Source of the DNA: Arabiibacter massiliensis
GTDB taxonomy: Bacteria > Actinomycetota > Coriobacteriia > Coriobacteriales > Eggerthellaceae
DNA length: 64,000 nt
Direction: 5' to 3'
Assembly: GCF_900169505.1 (NCBI RefSeq)
Contig: NZ_LT827021.1
Span: 2,821,400-2,885,399 of the forward strand
The position numbers and the translations under genes were made by a program. This document shows positions 7,503 to 15,496 of the stretch, in pieces; within the stretch, counting starts at the first letter, position 1, and each line of letters begins with the position of its first letter. The notes under the pieces were generated by a model, which made no database searches, was not told where the DNA came from, and worked only from the letters and a program-made list of their open reading frames with translations.

Positions 7503-8324
7503 ATGAAAAGCTTGCTGAGGGACGCAATCTACGGGCTGGCAGTGGGGGACGCGCTCGGCGTGCCGGGGGAGTTCCAGGGCCGTGACTCGTACCGCATCGG
7601 CGGGATGGTCGGCGGCGGGGCGCACGGCAAGCCGGCGGGCACGTTCAGCGACGACACCAGCATGACGCTCGCAACCTGCGACAGCATCCGCGCGTGCGGC
7701 GGCGTCGACGTCGATGACATGCGCGAGCGCTTCCGCGCGTGGTTGCGCAACGGCGACTACGCGGTCGACGGGGACGTGTTCGACGTGGGCATGACCGTCT
7801 CGCGCTCCCTCTCGCTGGGGCGCGGTTTGGACGGGGAGCGCGACAACGGCAACGGCTCGCTCATGCGCATCGTCCCGCTTGCCTTCGTCGACGGTGTCAC
7901 GGACGAGCAGATCGAAGCGGCGAGCGCCATCACGCACGCCCACGAACGCTCCCGGCGCGCGTGCGTCGTCTACGTCCGGCTCGCGCAGGAGCTGGCCGCC
8001 GGCCGTCCCGTGCTCGACGCCCTACGCAGCCTTCCCGCCGCCGAGCCCTTCGAACGGCTTCCGCGCATGGACCAGGTGCCGCGCGAGGACGTGCGCTCCA
8101 CCGGCTACGTCATCGACACGCTCGAGGCGGCGCTGTGGGCCCTTGCGACCACGTCGTCCTTCGAAGAGTGCACGTTGGCGGCGGTCAACCTCGGCAACGA
8201 CACCGACACGGTGGGAGCGGTGTCGGGCGCGCTCGCCGGCATCGTCTATGGCTTCGACGCCATCCCGGCAACGTGGATAGAGACGCTCCGTGGCAAGGAG
8301 ATCATCGAGTCCTGTCTGTTCTAG
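7503..8324 (+). CDS. ADP-ribosylglycohydrolase family protein
   Basis: A 273-residue DraG-type hydrolase. The N-terminal AVGDALGVPGEF, the metal-binding TFSDDTSMTLA and the C-terminal NLGNDTDTVGAVSGALAG are the three conserved motifs holding the two Mg/Mn ions, so the enzyme should be active in removing ADP-ribose from proteins or small molecules. The ATG at 7503 has GAGGAGG at good spacing. It is convergent with, and overlaps by a few bases, the ATPase gene on the other strand. No ADP-ribosyltransferase partner is visible. The last ~30 bp recur at 10233-10263. Confidence 0.88.
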   Translation: MKSLLRDAIYGLAVGDALGVPGEFQGRDSYRIGGMVGGGAHGKPAGTFSDDTSMTLATCDSIRACGGVDVDDMRERFRAWLRNGDYAVDGDVFDVGMTVSRSLSLGRGLDGERDNGNGSLMRIVPLAFVDGVTDEQIEAASAITHAHERSRRACVVYVRLAQELAAGRPVLDALRSLPAAEPFERLPRMDQVPREDVRSTGYVIDTLEAALWALATTSSFEECTLAAVNLGNDTDTVGAVSGALAGIVYGFDAIPATWIETLRGKEIIESCLF

Positions 8325-9610
8325 GCTCCGAGCGTTCGGATGGGCACGACCAGAACCCCGTCGTCCCGCTTGCCGGCAAAGGATCCGAGCCCTTCGACCA
8401 CGGCAAGGAATACCGGCTCCTTGCCGCCCGCTCCCAGGATCTTGTTCTTGACGCGCAGTAGGCTGGCGGCCGCCTCGTCTGCTTGGTTGTGCCCGAGCTT
8501 TATCTCGATCCCAGCCCATGACCCGTCGGGCATCTCGATGACGGCGTCGGCCTCGAGCCCGTCCCTGTCGCGGTAATAAAAGACGTTCGCCTCAAGAGCC
8601 TGCGCGTATATGAGGAGGTCGCGCACGCACAGCGATTCGAAGAGGAAGCCGAATGTGCGAAGATCCGCTACGAGAGCCTTGCACGTCGCGCCCAACACCG
8701 CTGCCGGAAGGGAGGGGTCGATGAAGTGGTATTTCGGCTTCTTGTTGATGCGCGCGGGGGATCTCAGGTTCGGGGACCAGCCTGGAATCTCTTCGAGGAT
8801 GAATATCTTCTTTAGCGCTCCGAGGTAGTCGTCCACGGTTTCTGAGGAGAGCGGCGCGCTTGCCGCATCGGCGGTCATATCCCGGATGAGCGTCTTGGTC
8901 GTCGTCGCCTGCTCCATGGTACGCGAGAGGGAGTGGAGCAGTCTTCTCACCTTCGCAGGATCGCGCTTCACCTCGTCGACTCGCGAGAGGTCATCTTCGG
9001 CCACGGTATCGACGTAGTTTCTCGGCATGCGCTGGGCGAGCCTGTCCGGCGCGCCGATGGAGGCTGGCCAGCCGCCTCGCACGATGAGCGAGGCGATAAG
9101 CTCCAAGGACGTCTCGGGGGCTTTCACGGTCGGTGCCTCTCCCTCGAATAGGCGGGACAGAGAGACGGCGGCCGTGGAATCGCCCGATTCTTGAAGGGAC
9201 ATGGGGCGCATACGGAGCTTTTCTATGCGTCCGACGCCGCTGTGACGCGGCTTGTGGTTGCGAGGGACGGCCGATCCGGTGAGAATGAACGTGCGCTTCT
9301 TGTTGGTTCGATCGACCTCGTCGCGCACGGCGTCCCACAGGGCAGGCACCTCCTGCCACTCGTCGACAAGGCGCGGAGAATCGCCTTCGAGCGCCAGGCT
9401 TGGGGAGAGTTCTGCCATCTCGCGGTTTTGGAACCCTCCGGCGGGATCCATGATGCAGATTTCGCTATTGGCGAAGCTGCGCCCTGTCCACGTTTTCCCA
9501 CAGTACTTCGGGCCTTGGATGCACACGGCGCCGAAGAGCTCGATGTCTTCCGAAATGCGGGTATCCAGCAGGCGGGGCCGATAATCGCCGCTCTTCAAAG
9601 CTCCGTACAT
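8321..9610 (-). CDS. AAA ATPase with DUF4143 and nuclease-like C-terminus (copy 1)
   Basis: A 429-residue protein with an AAA_14-type ATPase domain (Walker A GPKYCGKT, Walker B PRLVDEWQEVP, sensor ILTGSA), a DUF4143 middle region, and a PD-(D/E)XK-like end (EADAVIEMPDG, then GIEIKLG). The ATG at 9610 was chosen because GGAGGG lies 7 bp upstream; a further ATG five codons earlier lacks a site. Members are typically solitary and their job is unknown. Four 23-bp-spaced repeats cover its promoter (9651-9737). It occupies the interval between the ADP-ribosylglycohydrolase stop codon and the LuxR-relic stop codon. Confidence 0.85.
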   Translation of the reverse strand: MYGALKSGDYRPRLLDTRISEDIELFGAVCIQGPKYCGKTWTGRSFANSEICIMDPAGGFQNREMAELSPSLALEGDSPRLVDEWQEVPALWDAVRDEVDRTNKKRTFILTGSAVPRNHKPRHSGVGRIEKLRMRPMSLQESGDSTAAVSLSRLFEGEAPTVKAPETSLELIASLIVRGGWPASIGAPDRLAQRMPRNYVDTVAEDDLSRVDEVKRDPAKVRRLLHSLSRTMEQATTTKTLIRDMTADAASAPLSSETVDDYLGALKKIFILEEIPGWSPNLRSPARINKKPKYHFIDPSLPAAVLGATCKALVADLRTFGFLFESLCVRDLLIYAQALEANVFYYRDRDGLEADAVIEMPDGSWAGIEIKLGHNQADEAAASLLRVKNKILGAGGKEPVFLAVVEGLGSFAGKRDDGVLVVPIRTLGA

Positions 9611-9650
9611 AAAGGAGCCCTCCATTCAGTCTAAAAAATTCCGCTTTGTT

Positions 9651-9737
9651 ACCCTTCGTTTTGCCGCCATTATACCCTTCGTTTTGCCGCCGATCTACTC
9701 TTGATTTTGTCGGGCTCGCACTCTTCGATTTGCACGG
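9651..9737 (-). promoter_or_regulatory. Four promoter repeats with a 23-bp period (ATPase copy 1)
   Basis: On the plus strand: ACCCTTCGTTTTGCCGCC at 9651-9668 and identically at 9674-9691, then degenerate copies ACTCTTGATTTTGTCGGG at 9697-9714 and ACTCTTCGATTTGCACGG at 9720-9737. The spacing is exactly 23 bp. A TATAAT -10 box for the ATPase (minus strand, 9669-9674) lies between copies 1 and 2, so a protein bound to the repeats would cover the promoter. Confidence 0.85.
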
Positions 9738-9741
9738 TACC

Positions 9742-9925
9742 TCACCCCTCGCTCGCCAGATCCAGCAGCTCCTGGCGGTTGTGGACGCCCAGCTTCACGT
9801 AGATGTTCTTGGAATGGGTGCGCACGGTGTTCTCGGAAAGGTACAGCGTCTCGGCGATGTAGGGGCGCGACCGGCCCTTGCACAGGTATTGGAGTATCTC
9901 CACCTCGCGCTTCGACAGGCCGGGA
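9742..9925 (-). pseudogene. LuxR 3'-end relic
   Basis: Minus-strand reading gives the last ~60 residues of the LuxR gene at 11814-13238 (LSKREVEILQYLCKGRSRPY through to LLDLASEG), about 95% identical at the DNA level. The membrane domain and the start are missing; the match stops sharply where the nrfD relic begins, at a shared GGCC. Confidence 0.9.
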
Positions 9926-10199
9926 GGCCTCGCAGGGTGCTTCTGGGGCATGGTGGTGGCGTGCGGGCTGGCGCTTCCGCTGGCCATGGCCGTGGCTGGC
10001 CTCGTGCTGCACCGTCGCAGCGCCAAACGGGGCGGGGCCGGTCAGAGCCTGGCGCCGCTCATGGCCCTCGGTGCCGCAGGGGCGCTCATCGGCGGCTGCG
10101 AGCTGCGCTTCCTCATCCTGGCCGCCGGCATCCACGCCGACGTGGTGGCCGAGACGGTGATGAGCCTCATCGGCTGACGAACACCTCAAAGAGACGCAC
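9926..10199 (+). pseudogene. nrfD 3'-end relic
   Basis: Plus-strand reading matches the last ~85 residues of the NrfD at 6312-7304 (GCFWGMVVACGLALPL, GGCELRFLILAAGI, ETVMSLIG) at roughly 90% DNA identity, stop codon included. It joins the LuxR relic tail-in at its left end. The divergence suggests a second, older NrfD paralogue rather than a recent copy. Confidence 0.9.
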
Positions 10200-10263
10200 G
10201 GGAAGGCGGCTTCCAACCGGGCCGCCTTCCCGCAAGGAGATCATCGAGTCCTGCCTGTTCTAG
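10200..10263 (+). pseudogene. Terminator copy plus ADP-ribosylglycohydrolase 3'-end relic
   Basis: The hairpin GGGAAGGCGGC/GCCGCCTTCCC repeats the nrfD terminator and is followed directly by about 30 bp (10233-10263) matching the last codons of the ADP-ribosylglycohydrolase (KEIIESCLF, stop). The rest of that gene copy is deleted. Confidence 0.88.
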
Positions 10264-10296
10264 GGCGTGGGGTGTCCGGTCTGCTCTCGATATTTC

Positions 10297-11658
10297 CTAC
10301 AGGCAGAAACCCATGTAAAGGGGAAGCTGCATGCGATCGCCCTCGATGCTGAAAGGTTTGGGGATCAAAACGAGCTCCGTCCCCACGCGCTTCCCGAATT
10401 TCGCCTTGAACTTGTCGAGTGATCTGGTGCTGAAGCGATTCGACGACTTCACCTCCAACGGGCTGAGGCGAGGCTTGAGCCCTGCATTGGCGTATTCCCG
10501 GACTATGAGGAAGTCGATTTCCATGGTGTCGGCGGCTTTGGCGTCGTTGCGATGGGAGTAGAAGCGCAGCTTGTGGCCGTTGGCGCGGAGCTGTTGGGCG
10601 ACGGCGTTCTCCACGAGCATCCCCTCGTTCACGCTGATCTTCCCGAACAGCACGTTGCGGTAGAGGCTGTCGAGGGTCTCCTTCCTGTCTCCGAAGGCGA
10701 GCGTCGAGAGTAGCCCCGTGTCGCCGAGATAGCATTTGAAGTTCGACCGCTCAGCCGACAGATCGAGTCCGACGTTGGGGTCGGTCACGTTGAGGCAGAG
10801 GTTCACCATGCGCGCGTCCTCGAGCCAGAAGAACGCGCCGGCGTACTCGCGGTACCGGGCTCCCGGGCGGGCCGAGGCGAGCGTGAACTTCTTCTCGTGC
10901 TTGGCAAGCTGACCCGGTACGGCGTCGAACACGGCCGTGGCGCGGGAGGCGTCCTCGCCGCCGAATTTCATGATGTCCTCCCGATAGAGGTTGAGGATGC
11001 GCCGCTTCGCCCTGTCCGCCTGCGCGAAATCGTCTGTCTCGAGGTAGGCGGCCACGGATTGCGGCATGCCTCCAACCAGCAGATACTCGCGCCACAGCTG
11101 GCTCGCCTTGCGGTGGAGGGGGCTCGGGAGCGCGCGGCCGGACTCGAACGACTCGGCTATCAGGTCGGCCAAGGCGGTGTTGCCCGTAGCCCAGAGGAAT
11201 TCCTCGAAATCGAGGGGGCCAAGGTCGATCTTGTCTTCCTCGGAGGGGATAAGGATGTCCTCGACGTTCTTCTTGATCGAGATGAGCGAGCCGGTCTCCA
11301 TGTAGTCGAACCGGCCGTCGGCGACGAGGTGCTTGATGTAGCTGCGGGCGATGGGAAACCGCTGCACCTCGTCGAAGATTATCAGCGATCGGCGGCGTTC
11401 AAGGCGCACGCCGTAATAGGCGAGAAGGTACTTGAAGAACGTGTCGACGTTGTCGCGGTAGTCGTTGAAGATGTCCCTTACCTCTTGCGGAGCGGTTTCG
11501 AAGTTGATGAGCAGGTACGATTCGTACTCAGCTTGGGCGAACCGCTCCGCGAGGGTGCTTTTGCCGGTGCGCCGAGCTCCCTCGATAAGGATGGCCGATT
11601 CCCCGTTTCCCTGTTTCCAGGCGAGCAGGTCGTCGTATGCCTTGCGCTTGAAAAGCAT
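10297..11658 (-). CDS. AAA ATPase with DUF4143 and nuclease-like C-terminus (copy 2)
   Basis: A 453-residue member of the same family as copy 1 but only distantly similar. Walker A is GARRTGKST, Walker B SLIIFDEVQRFP, sensor YMETGS, and the C-terminal nuclease-like motif is MEIDFLIV followed by PLEVKSS. Start at the ATG at 11658 with GGAGGTG upstream. It lies between a relic of the ADP-ribosylglycohydrolase 3' end and the intact LuxR 3' end, the same slot that copy 1 has in the neighbouring unit. Four 33-bp-spaced repeats cover its promoter. Confidence 0.85.
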   Translation of the reverse strand: MLFKRKAYDDLLAWKQGNGESAILIEGARRTGKSTLAERFAQAEYESYLLINFETAPQEVRDIFNDYRDNVDTFFKYLLAYYGVRLERRRSLIIFDEVQRFPIARSYIKHLVADGRFDYMETGSLISIKKNVEDILIPSEEDKIDLGPLDFEEFLWATGNTALADLIAESFESGRALPSPLHRKASQLWREYLLVGGMPQSVAAYLETDDFAQADRAKRRILNLYREDIMKFGGEDASRATAVFDAVPGQLAKHEKKFTLASARPGARYREYAGAFFWLEDARMVNLCLNVTDPNVGLDLSAERSNFKCYLGDTGLLSTLAFGDRKETLDSLYRNVLFGKISVNEGMLVENAVAQQLRANGHKLRFYSHRNDAKAADTMEIDFLIVREYANAGLKPRLSPLEVKSSNRFSTRSLDKFKAKFGKRVGTELVLIPKPFSIEGDRMQLPLYMGFCL

Positions 11659-11682
11659 CCTTCACCTCCGCAGTGAGTGTCG

Positions 11683-11798
11683 ATCACGAAATGGGAAGTA
11701 TAGAATAAGTCAATAATCACGAAATGGGAAGTGTAAAATGCCTTCAAAATCACGAAATGGGAGGTTTGTGGGGCTTCTGTAATCACGAAATGGGAGGT
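11683..11798 (-). promoter_or_regulatory. Four promoter repeats with a 33-bp period (ATPase copy 2)
   Basis: On the plus strand ATCACGAAATGGGAAGT occurs at 11683-11699 and 11716-11732, and ATCACGAAATGGGAGGT at 11749-11765 and 11782-11798. Spacing is exactly 33 bp each time, about three helical turns. The linkers are unrelated. A TATACT -10 candidate (minus strand, 11697-11702) overlaps the first copy. Confidence 0.9.
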
Positions 11799-11813
11799 TT
11801 CGTGCCCCCGCCG

Positions 11814-13238
11814 TCACCCCTCGCTCGCCAGGTCCAGCAGCTCTTGGCGGTTGTGGACGCCCAGCTTCACGTAGATGTTCTTGGAGTGGGTGCGCACGGT
11901 GTTCTCGGAGAGGTACAGCGTCTCGGCGATGTAGGGGCGCGACCGGCCTTTGCACAGGTACTGGAGTATCTCTACCTCGCGCTTCGACAGGCCGTGGGCG
12001 CGGCCGAGCACGGCGCAGCGCGCATCCAGGAGGTCGCCCGCCTGCCCGCCGGCCGCAGGGGTGCCGTTGAGATCGGCCAGCAGGTGCTGCACGTCGGGCG
12101 AGCGCACGGGCAGGAAGAACGTCACCATGATCACGATAAGCACGAGCACGGCGGTGGACACCACGGGATCGAGCGAGTCCAGCGCCAAAAACGACGCGGT
12201 GCAACGCCCGAGCCAGTCCGGCACCGAGTACACCAGCACGCCCAGGCAGAACACCATGAACGGCTTGAACGCGCTGTGCCGCGCCACGTTGGCCAGCGCC
12301 AGCCACAGAAACATCTTCGCGATGACCACGGCGGCCCCCGTGAACGCCTGGATGAACTGGGCCATCCCCAGCACCACCAACATGAACAGCGATACGGCCA
12401 TCAGCACGTATGCGAACTTCCACACGGTGGTGAGGTCGAGCCGCCCGCGCCGCACGAACACCCACGCGTACACCACCAGGCAGAACACGAGTACGATGGC
12501 CTGCGACGCCAGGGTGTAGAGGGGTGTCGCCGCGGAGCCGAAGCTGTAGTGGCCCGTGCCGTGCTTGAGCGCCATGTTGAGGATGGACCACAGGAAGAAG
12601 AACACCGCCATGGCCGCGACGATGCGCGCGAACGGCGCGAACGAGCGGCTTGAGAACCACACGTCGTCCGAGCGCCGCGCGTCCTCGTCGTGGTGGAACA
12701 CGAGCATGCCGGCCGACAGGAAGGGGAGCAGCAGCATGAGCGTCATGGTGGCCGCCTCGGGCAGCAGCGTGGTGACGGCCTTCAGCACCGCCACCAGCGC
12801 GATGGCCGCGATCAGCGCCTTGGCCACGTCGGACGTGGTGGCTGAGGCGTAGCGGCCGCTCCACCGGGCCACCATCCACGTTTGCGCCACGGCGAACGCG
12901 GCGAGCGCGGCCACCACGGCCGCCACCGGCGCCGCGCCCTCGCGCAGCGCGGAGAGGGCGAACATGGCTCCCGCGTAGAGCGCCGCCGCGGCCCAGTCGA
13001 GCACGCGGGCGCTGCGCGGCATGCCGAAGCGCCACAGAAGCGGGCAGAGCACGAGGGTTGCCGCGATGATGGCGCCCGAGCGGTTGAGCCACCAGTGGTC
13101 GAACGCGAACCCGTACGTGAGCGCGCTCACCCAGTTCGAGCATGTGTACCAGGCGCAGAACCCCACGGCCATGGCCGCGATGTCCATGCCGGCGACCGAG
13201 CGCCCGCCGACGTCCTCCTTGTTCCGCTTCGCGTCCAT
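11814..13238 (-). CDS. Membrane-bound LuxR-type regulator (12-TM)
   Basis: A 474-residue protein with about twelve hydrophobic segments over residues 18-395 and a C-terminal LuxR helix-turn-helix (GLSKREVEILQYLCKGRSRP, then ETLYLSENTVRTHSKNIYVK). Proteins of this build sense an unknown signal in or through the membrane and control a neighbouring reductase gene in Eggerthellaceae. It is divergent from the flavoprotein at 13476, about 240 bp apart, so that gene is the likely target. The ATG at 13238 follows GAAGGGATGG. A relic of its 3' end lies at 9742-9925. Confidence 0.88.
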   Translation of the reverse strand: MDAKRNKEDVGGRSVAGMDIAAMAVGFCAWYTCSNWVSALTYGFAFDHWWLNRSGAIIAATLVLCPLLWRFGMPRSARVLDWAAAALYAGAMFALSALREGAAPVAAVVAALAAFAVAQTWMVARWSGRYASATTSDVAKALIAAIALVAVLKAVTTLLPEAATMTLMLLLPFLSAGMLVFHHDEDARRSDDVWFSSRSFAPFARIVAAMAVFFFLWSILNMALKHGTGHYSFGSAATPLYTLASQAIVLVFCLVVYAWVFVRRGRLDLTTVWKFAYVLMAVSLFMLVVLGMAQFIQAFTGAAVVIAKMFLWLALANVARHSAFKPFMVFCLGVLVYSVPDWLGRCTASFLALDSLDPVVSTAVLVLIVIMVTFFLPVRSPDVQHLLADLNGTPAAGGQAGDLLDARCAVLGRAHGLSKREVEILQYLCKGRSRPYIAETLYLSENTVRTHSKNIYVKLGVHNRQELLDLASEG

Positions 13239-13475
13239 GCTCCATCCCTTCTCCCGGCCCGGCCATTATCGCACGAACGGGGCCCGCGCGCGACGCCAAC
13301 AGGGCGCTCCCGGCGATTTCGCCCGAATCGGGCGAGGGCCCCACCAGCGTTTTTGCCCCGGTTGGGGTCTGGGCCGCCCGGTCTGTGGCGGCGTAACCTG
13401 AGCTCATCGCACAGCCCCGGCCCACAGGAGGTGTCGGGGGCGGCAACCGGATCAACGATCATAAGGAGGATTGTG

Positions 13476-15140
13476 ATGGCGACGAGGGAACAGCTTTCCA
13501 GGAGGAACTTCATCAAGACGAGCGGCGCGGCCATGTTGGGCGCTGCGGCCATCATGGGGCTCGGCGGGTGCGCGCCCCAGGCCAAGAACGAGGCCAACGC
13601 GCAGGCGCTGTCGGTGGACCAGATAGAGTGGGACGAGGAGTTCGACGTCGTGGTGGTGGGCGCGGGCGCCGCGGGCCTTGCCACGGCGGTCGCGATGGCC
13701 ACCGAGGGCGGCGACGCCACCACGCTTCTGCTGGAGAAGGGCGGCATCCCCATCGGCACCGGTAACTCGCCGGTGTGCAGCGGCTCGTTCCACATCACCG
13801 ACGACCCGGATGCTTTCGCCGTGTACATGAAAGCCATGCTCGGCGGCATGACGGCCACGCCCGCCATCGTCTACGACACCTACGCGCAGGGTGCGGCCGA
13901 GAACTGGGAGTGGCTTGCCGCTCTGGGCATGAAGGAGGACGACGTCAAGGTCACGCCCCAGGGCGACGGCAAGGCCGAGTGGTTCGAGCTGGAGAACTCG
14001 GGTTCGTTCTCCAAGTGCCAGTTCAAGAAGGATAACGCTGACGACGACCGCACGCACATCAGCAAGTTCCTGAGCGCGGTGCTCGATCAGTACCCCGACC
14101 AGGTGACGCGCAAAACGAACGCCCCGCTCACCGCGCTGGTGCAGGATCCAAACACGAAGGCCGTGCTGGGCGGCGTGTACGACGACAAGGGCAAGGAGGT
14201 GTACGTCAAGGCGCGCAAGGGCGTGGTCATGACCTGCGGCGGCTTCGAGAACGACCCCGAGATGCTGCAAGACTACCTGTCCTTCGAGCGCATGCACGCG
14301 GCGGGCGCGTCCACCAACACCGGCGACGGCCACCGCATCTGCGCGAAGCTGGGCGCTAGCATGTGGCACATGAACAGCTTCGCGGGCGCGTGGTCCAACG
14401 GCATCAGCCTGGACGGGCAGAAGACCATGCCGTATCGCAGCCTGAAGAAGGCCCTCGGCATCGTCGTGGGCGTGAACGGCCGCCGTTTCTACCAGGAATG
14501 GGAAGGCACCACCATGTTCACGAAGGGCGAGGAGGGCCCGCTGTCGCTGCACTACGGCTGCCGCCACGGCCATCAGAACTTCGGCGGCGAGTGGAAGATG
14601 CTGCCCCTGCCCGACAAGCAGTGGTTCGTGTACGACTCCGAGGGCAAGCGCTTCGGCGCCTACATGGGCAAGGACGTGGCCAACAACACGCTGCAGAACC
14701 AGACCGAGAAGACCGAGATCGACCCGACGATCGACGCGGTGGCCGACGGCTACGCGCTGACGGCCGACACCATCGAGGAGCTGGCCGCGCTCATGGAGGT
14801 GCCGGCCGACGAGCTGGTGAACACCGTGAACGTGTGGAACGCCTCGTGCGCCAACGGCAAGGACGAGCAGTTCCACCGCCCGTCCGACCAGCTGGCCCCG
14901 GTGAGCACGCCGCCGTTCTATGCCATCCCGTGCATCCCCGAGGTCCTCAACACCGACGGCGGCCCGCGTCGCAACGAGAAGGCGCAGATCCTCGACGTGG
15001 ACGGCGAGCCCATCCCCAACCTGTACTCGTCGGGCGAGTTCGGCTCCATCTGGGCCGCGAAGTACCAGGGCAGCGGCAACATCACCGAGTGCATGGTGTT
15101 CGGCCGCATCGCCGCCCGCGAGCTCATCGCCAAGAGCTAG
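13476..15140 (+). CDS. Tat-exported FAD-dependent reductase (fumarate/urocanate reductase family)
   Basis: A 554-residue flavoprotein with a twin-arginine signal (SRRNFIKTSGAAML) ending near a possible lipobox (GLGGC). The FAD-binding motif VVVGAGAAGLATA is at about residue 60, and the C-terminal family motifs are GGPRRNEKAQILDVDGEPIP and LYSSGEFGSIWAAKYQGSGN. Such enzymes reduce an organic electron acceptor outside the membrane. No heme domain or covalent-FMN domain is fused, so it needs a separate electron donor. ATG at 13476 follows AAGGAGG. The substrate is not readable from sequence; the divergent LuxR gene probably regulates it. Confidence 0.88.
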   Translation: MATREQLSRRNFIKTSGAAMLGAAAIMGLGGCAPQAKNEANAQALSVDQIEWDEEFDVVVVGAGAAGLATAVAMATEGGDATTLLLEKGGIPIGTGNSPVCSGSFHITDDPDAFAVYMKAMLGGMTATPAIVYDTYAQGAAENWEWLAALGMKEDDVKVTPQGDGKAEWFELENSGSFSKCQFKKDNADDDRTHISKFLSAVLDQYPDQVTRKTNAPLTALVQDPNTKAVLGGVYDDKGKEVYVKARKGVVMTCGGFENDPEMLQDYLSFERMHAAGASTNTGDGHRICAKLGASMWHMNSFAGAWSNGISLDGQKTMPYRSLKKALGIVVGVNGRRFYQEWEGTTMFTKGEEGPLSLHYGCRHGHQNFGGEWKMLPLPDKQWFVYDSEGKRFGAYMGKDVANNTLQNQTEKTEIDPTIDAVADGYALTADTIEELAALMEVPADELVNTVNVWNASCANGKDEQFHRPSDQLAPVSTPPFYAIPCIPEVLNTDGGPRRNEKAQILDVDGEPIPNLYSSGEFGSIWAAKYQGSGNITECMVFGRIAARELIAKS

Positions 15141-15173
15141 CGCCCCGTCTGTCAGCCGTTCCTCCCTCCCACG

Positions 15174-15210
15174 ACCCGTGCGCCCTCCCTCCCGCGCACG
15201 GGTCCTTTTC
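15174..15210 (+). terminator. Terminator after the flavoprotein gene
   Basis: ACCCGTGCGC (15174-15183) pairs with GCGCACGGGT (15194-15203), followed by CCTTTTC. Confidence 0.7.
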
Positions 15211-15238
15211 GCGCGCGGATAGCCGCCTTCCGGGTGCA

Positions 15239-15294
15239 ATTGTCGACCGAAACACACGCCACAGCGCCATTTTCCGTGTGTTTCGGTCGACAAT
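15239..15294. repeat. Hairpin with perfect 19-bp arms
   Basis: Left arm 15239-15257 and right arm 15276-15294 are perfectly complementary (ATTGTCGACCGAAACACAC), with an 18-nt loop. The left half resembles that of the two hairpins at 32114 and 36926 (AAACACACGCC / AAAACACGCC followed by CAGCGC). Confidence 0.85.
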
Positions 15295-15399
15295 GCGGAA
15301 AGCGAAGGGAGGTATCGGCGCGGGCGAGCGCCACGCCGGCCTTCCGCCGTGCGCGAACGACCGTCGCGGGAGGTGTCGCCCGCCGGCGGCATCCTGTGC

Positions 15400-15405
15400 T
15401 ATACT
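15400..15405 (+). promoter_or_regulatory. -10 box candidate for the ABC importer operon
   Basis: TATACT, about 90 bp before the substrate-binding protein start. No convincing -35 box is seen at the right distance. Confidence 0.35.
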
Positions 15406-15496
15406 GGCGCGGGCGCTTTAGCGCAGTAAAGTAGAAAAGCGGCCGGCGGTTCCCGGGAAGGACCTGCGGCCGACGCGAGGGACGATGGGAGACACG

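Noticed and set aside
11683..11798. Possible CRISPR or plasmid-type origin iterons
   Set aside because: Only four 17-bp units with 16-bp linkers, no cas or rep gene, and the same arrangement recurs with other units before the other DUF4143 genes; a promoter-linked function fits better.
13452..15392. Very long minus-strand frame opposite the flavoprotein gene
   Set aside because: Low-complexity His/Arg/Gly/Leu composition with no domain; it mirrors the codon bias of the flavoprotein on the plus strand.
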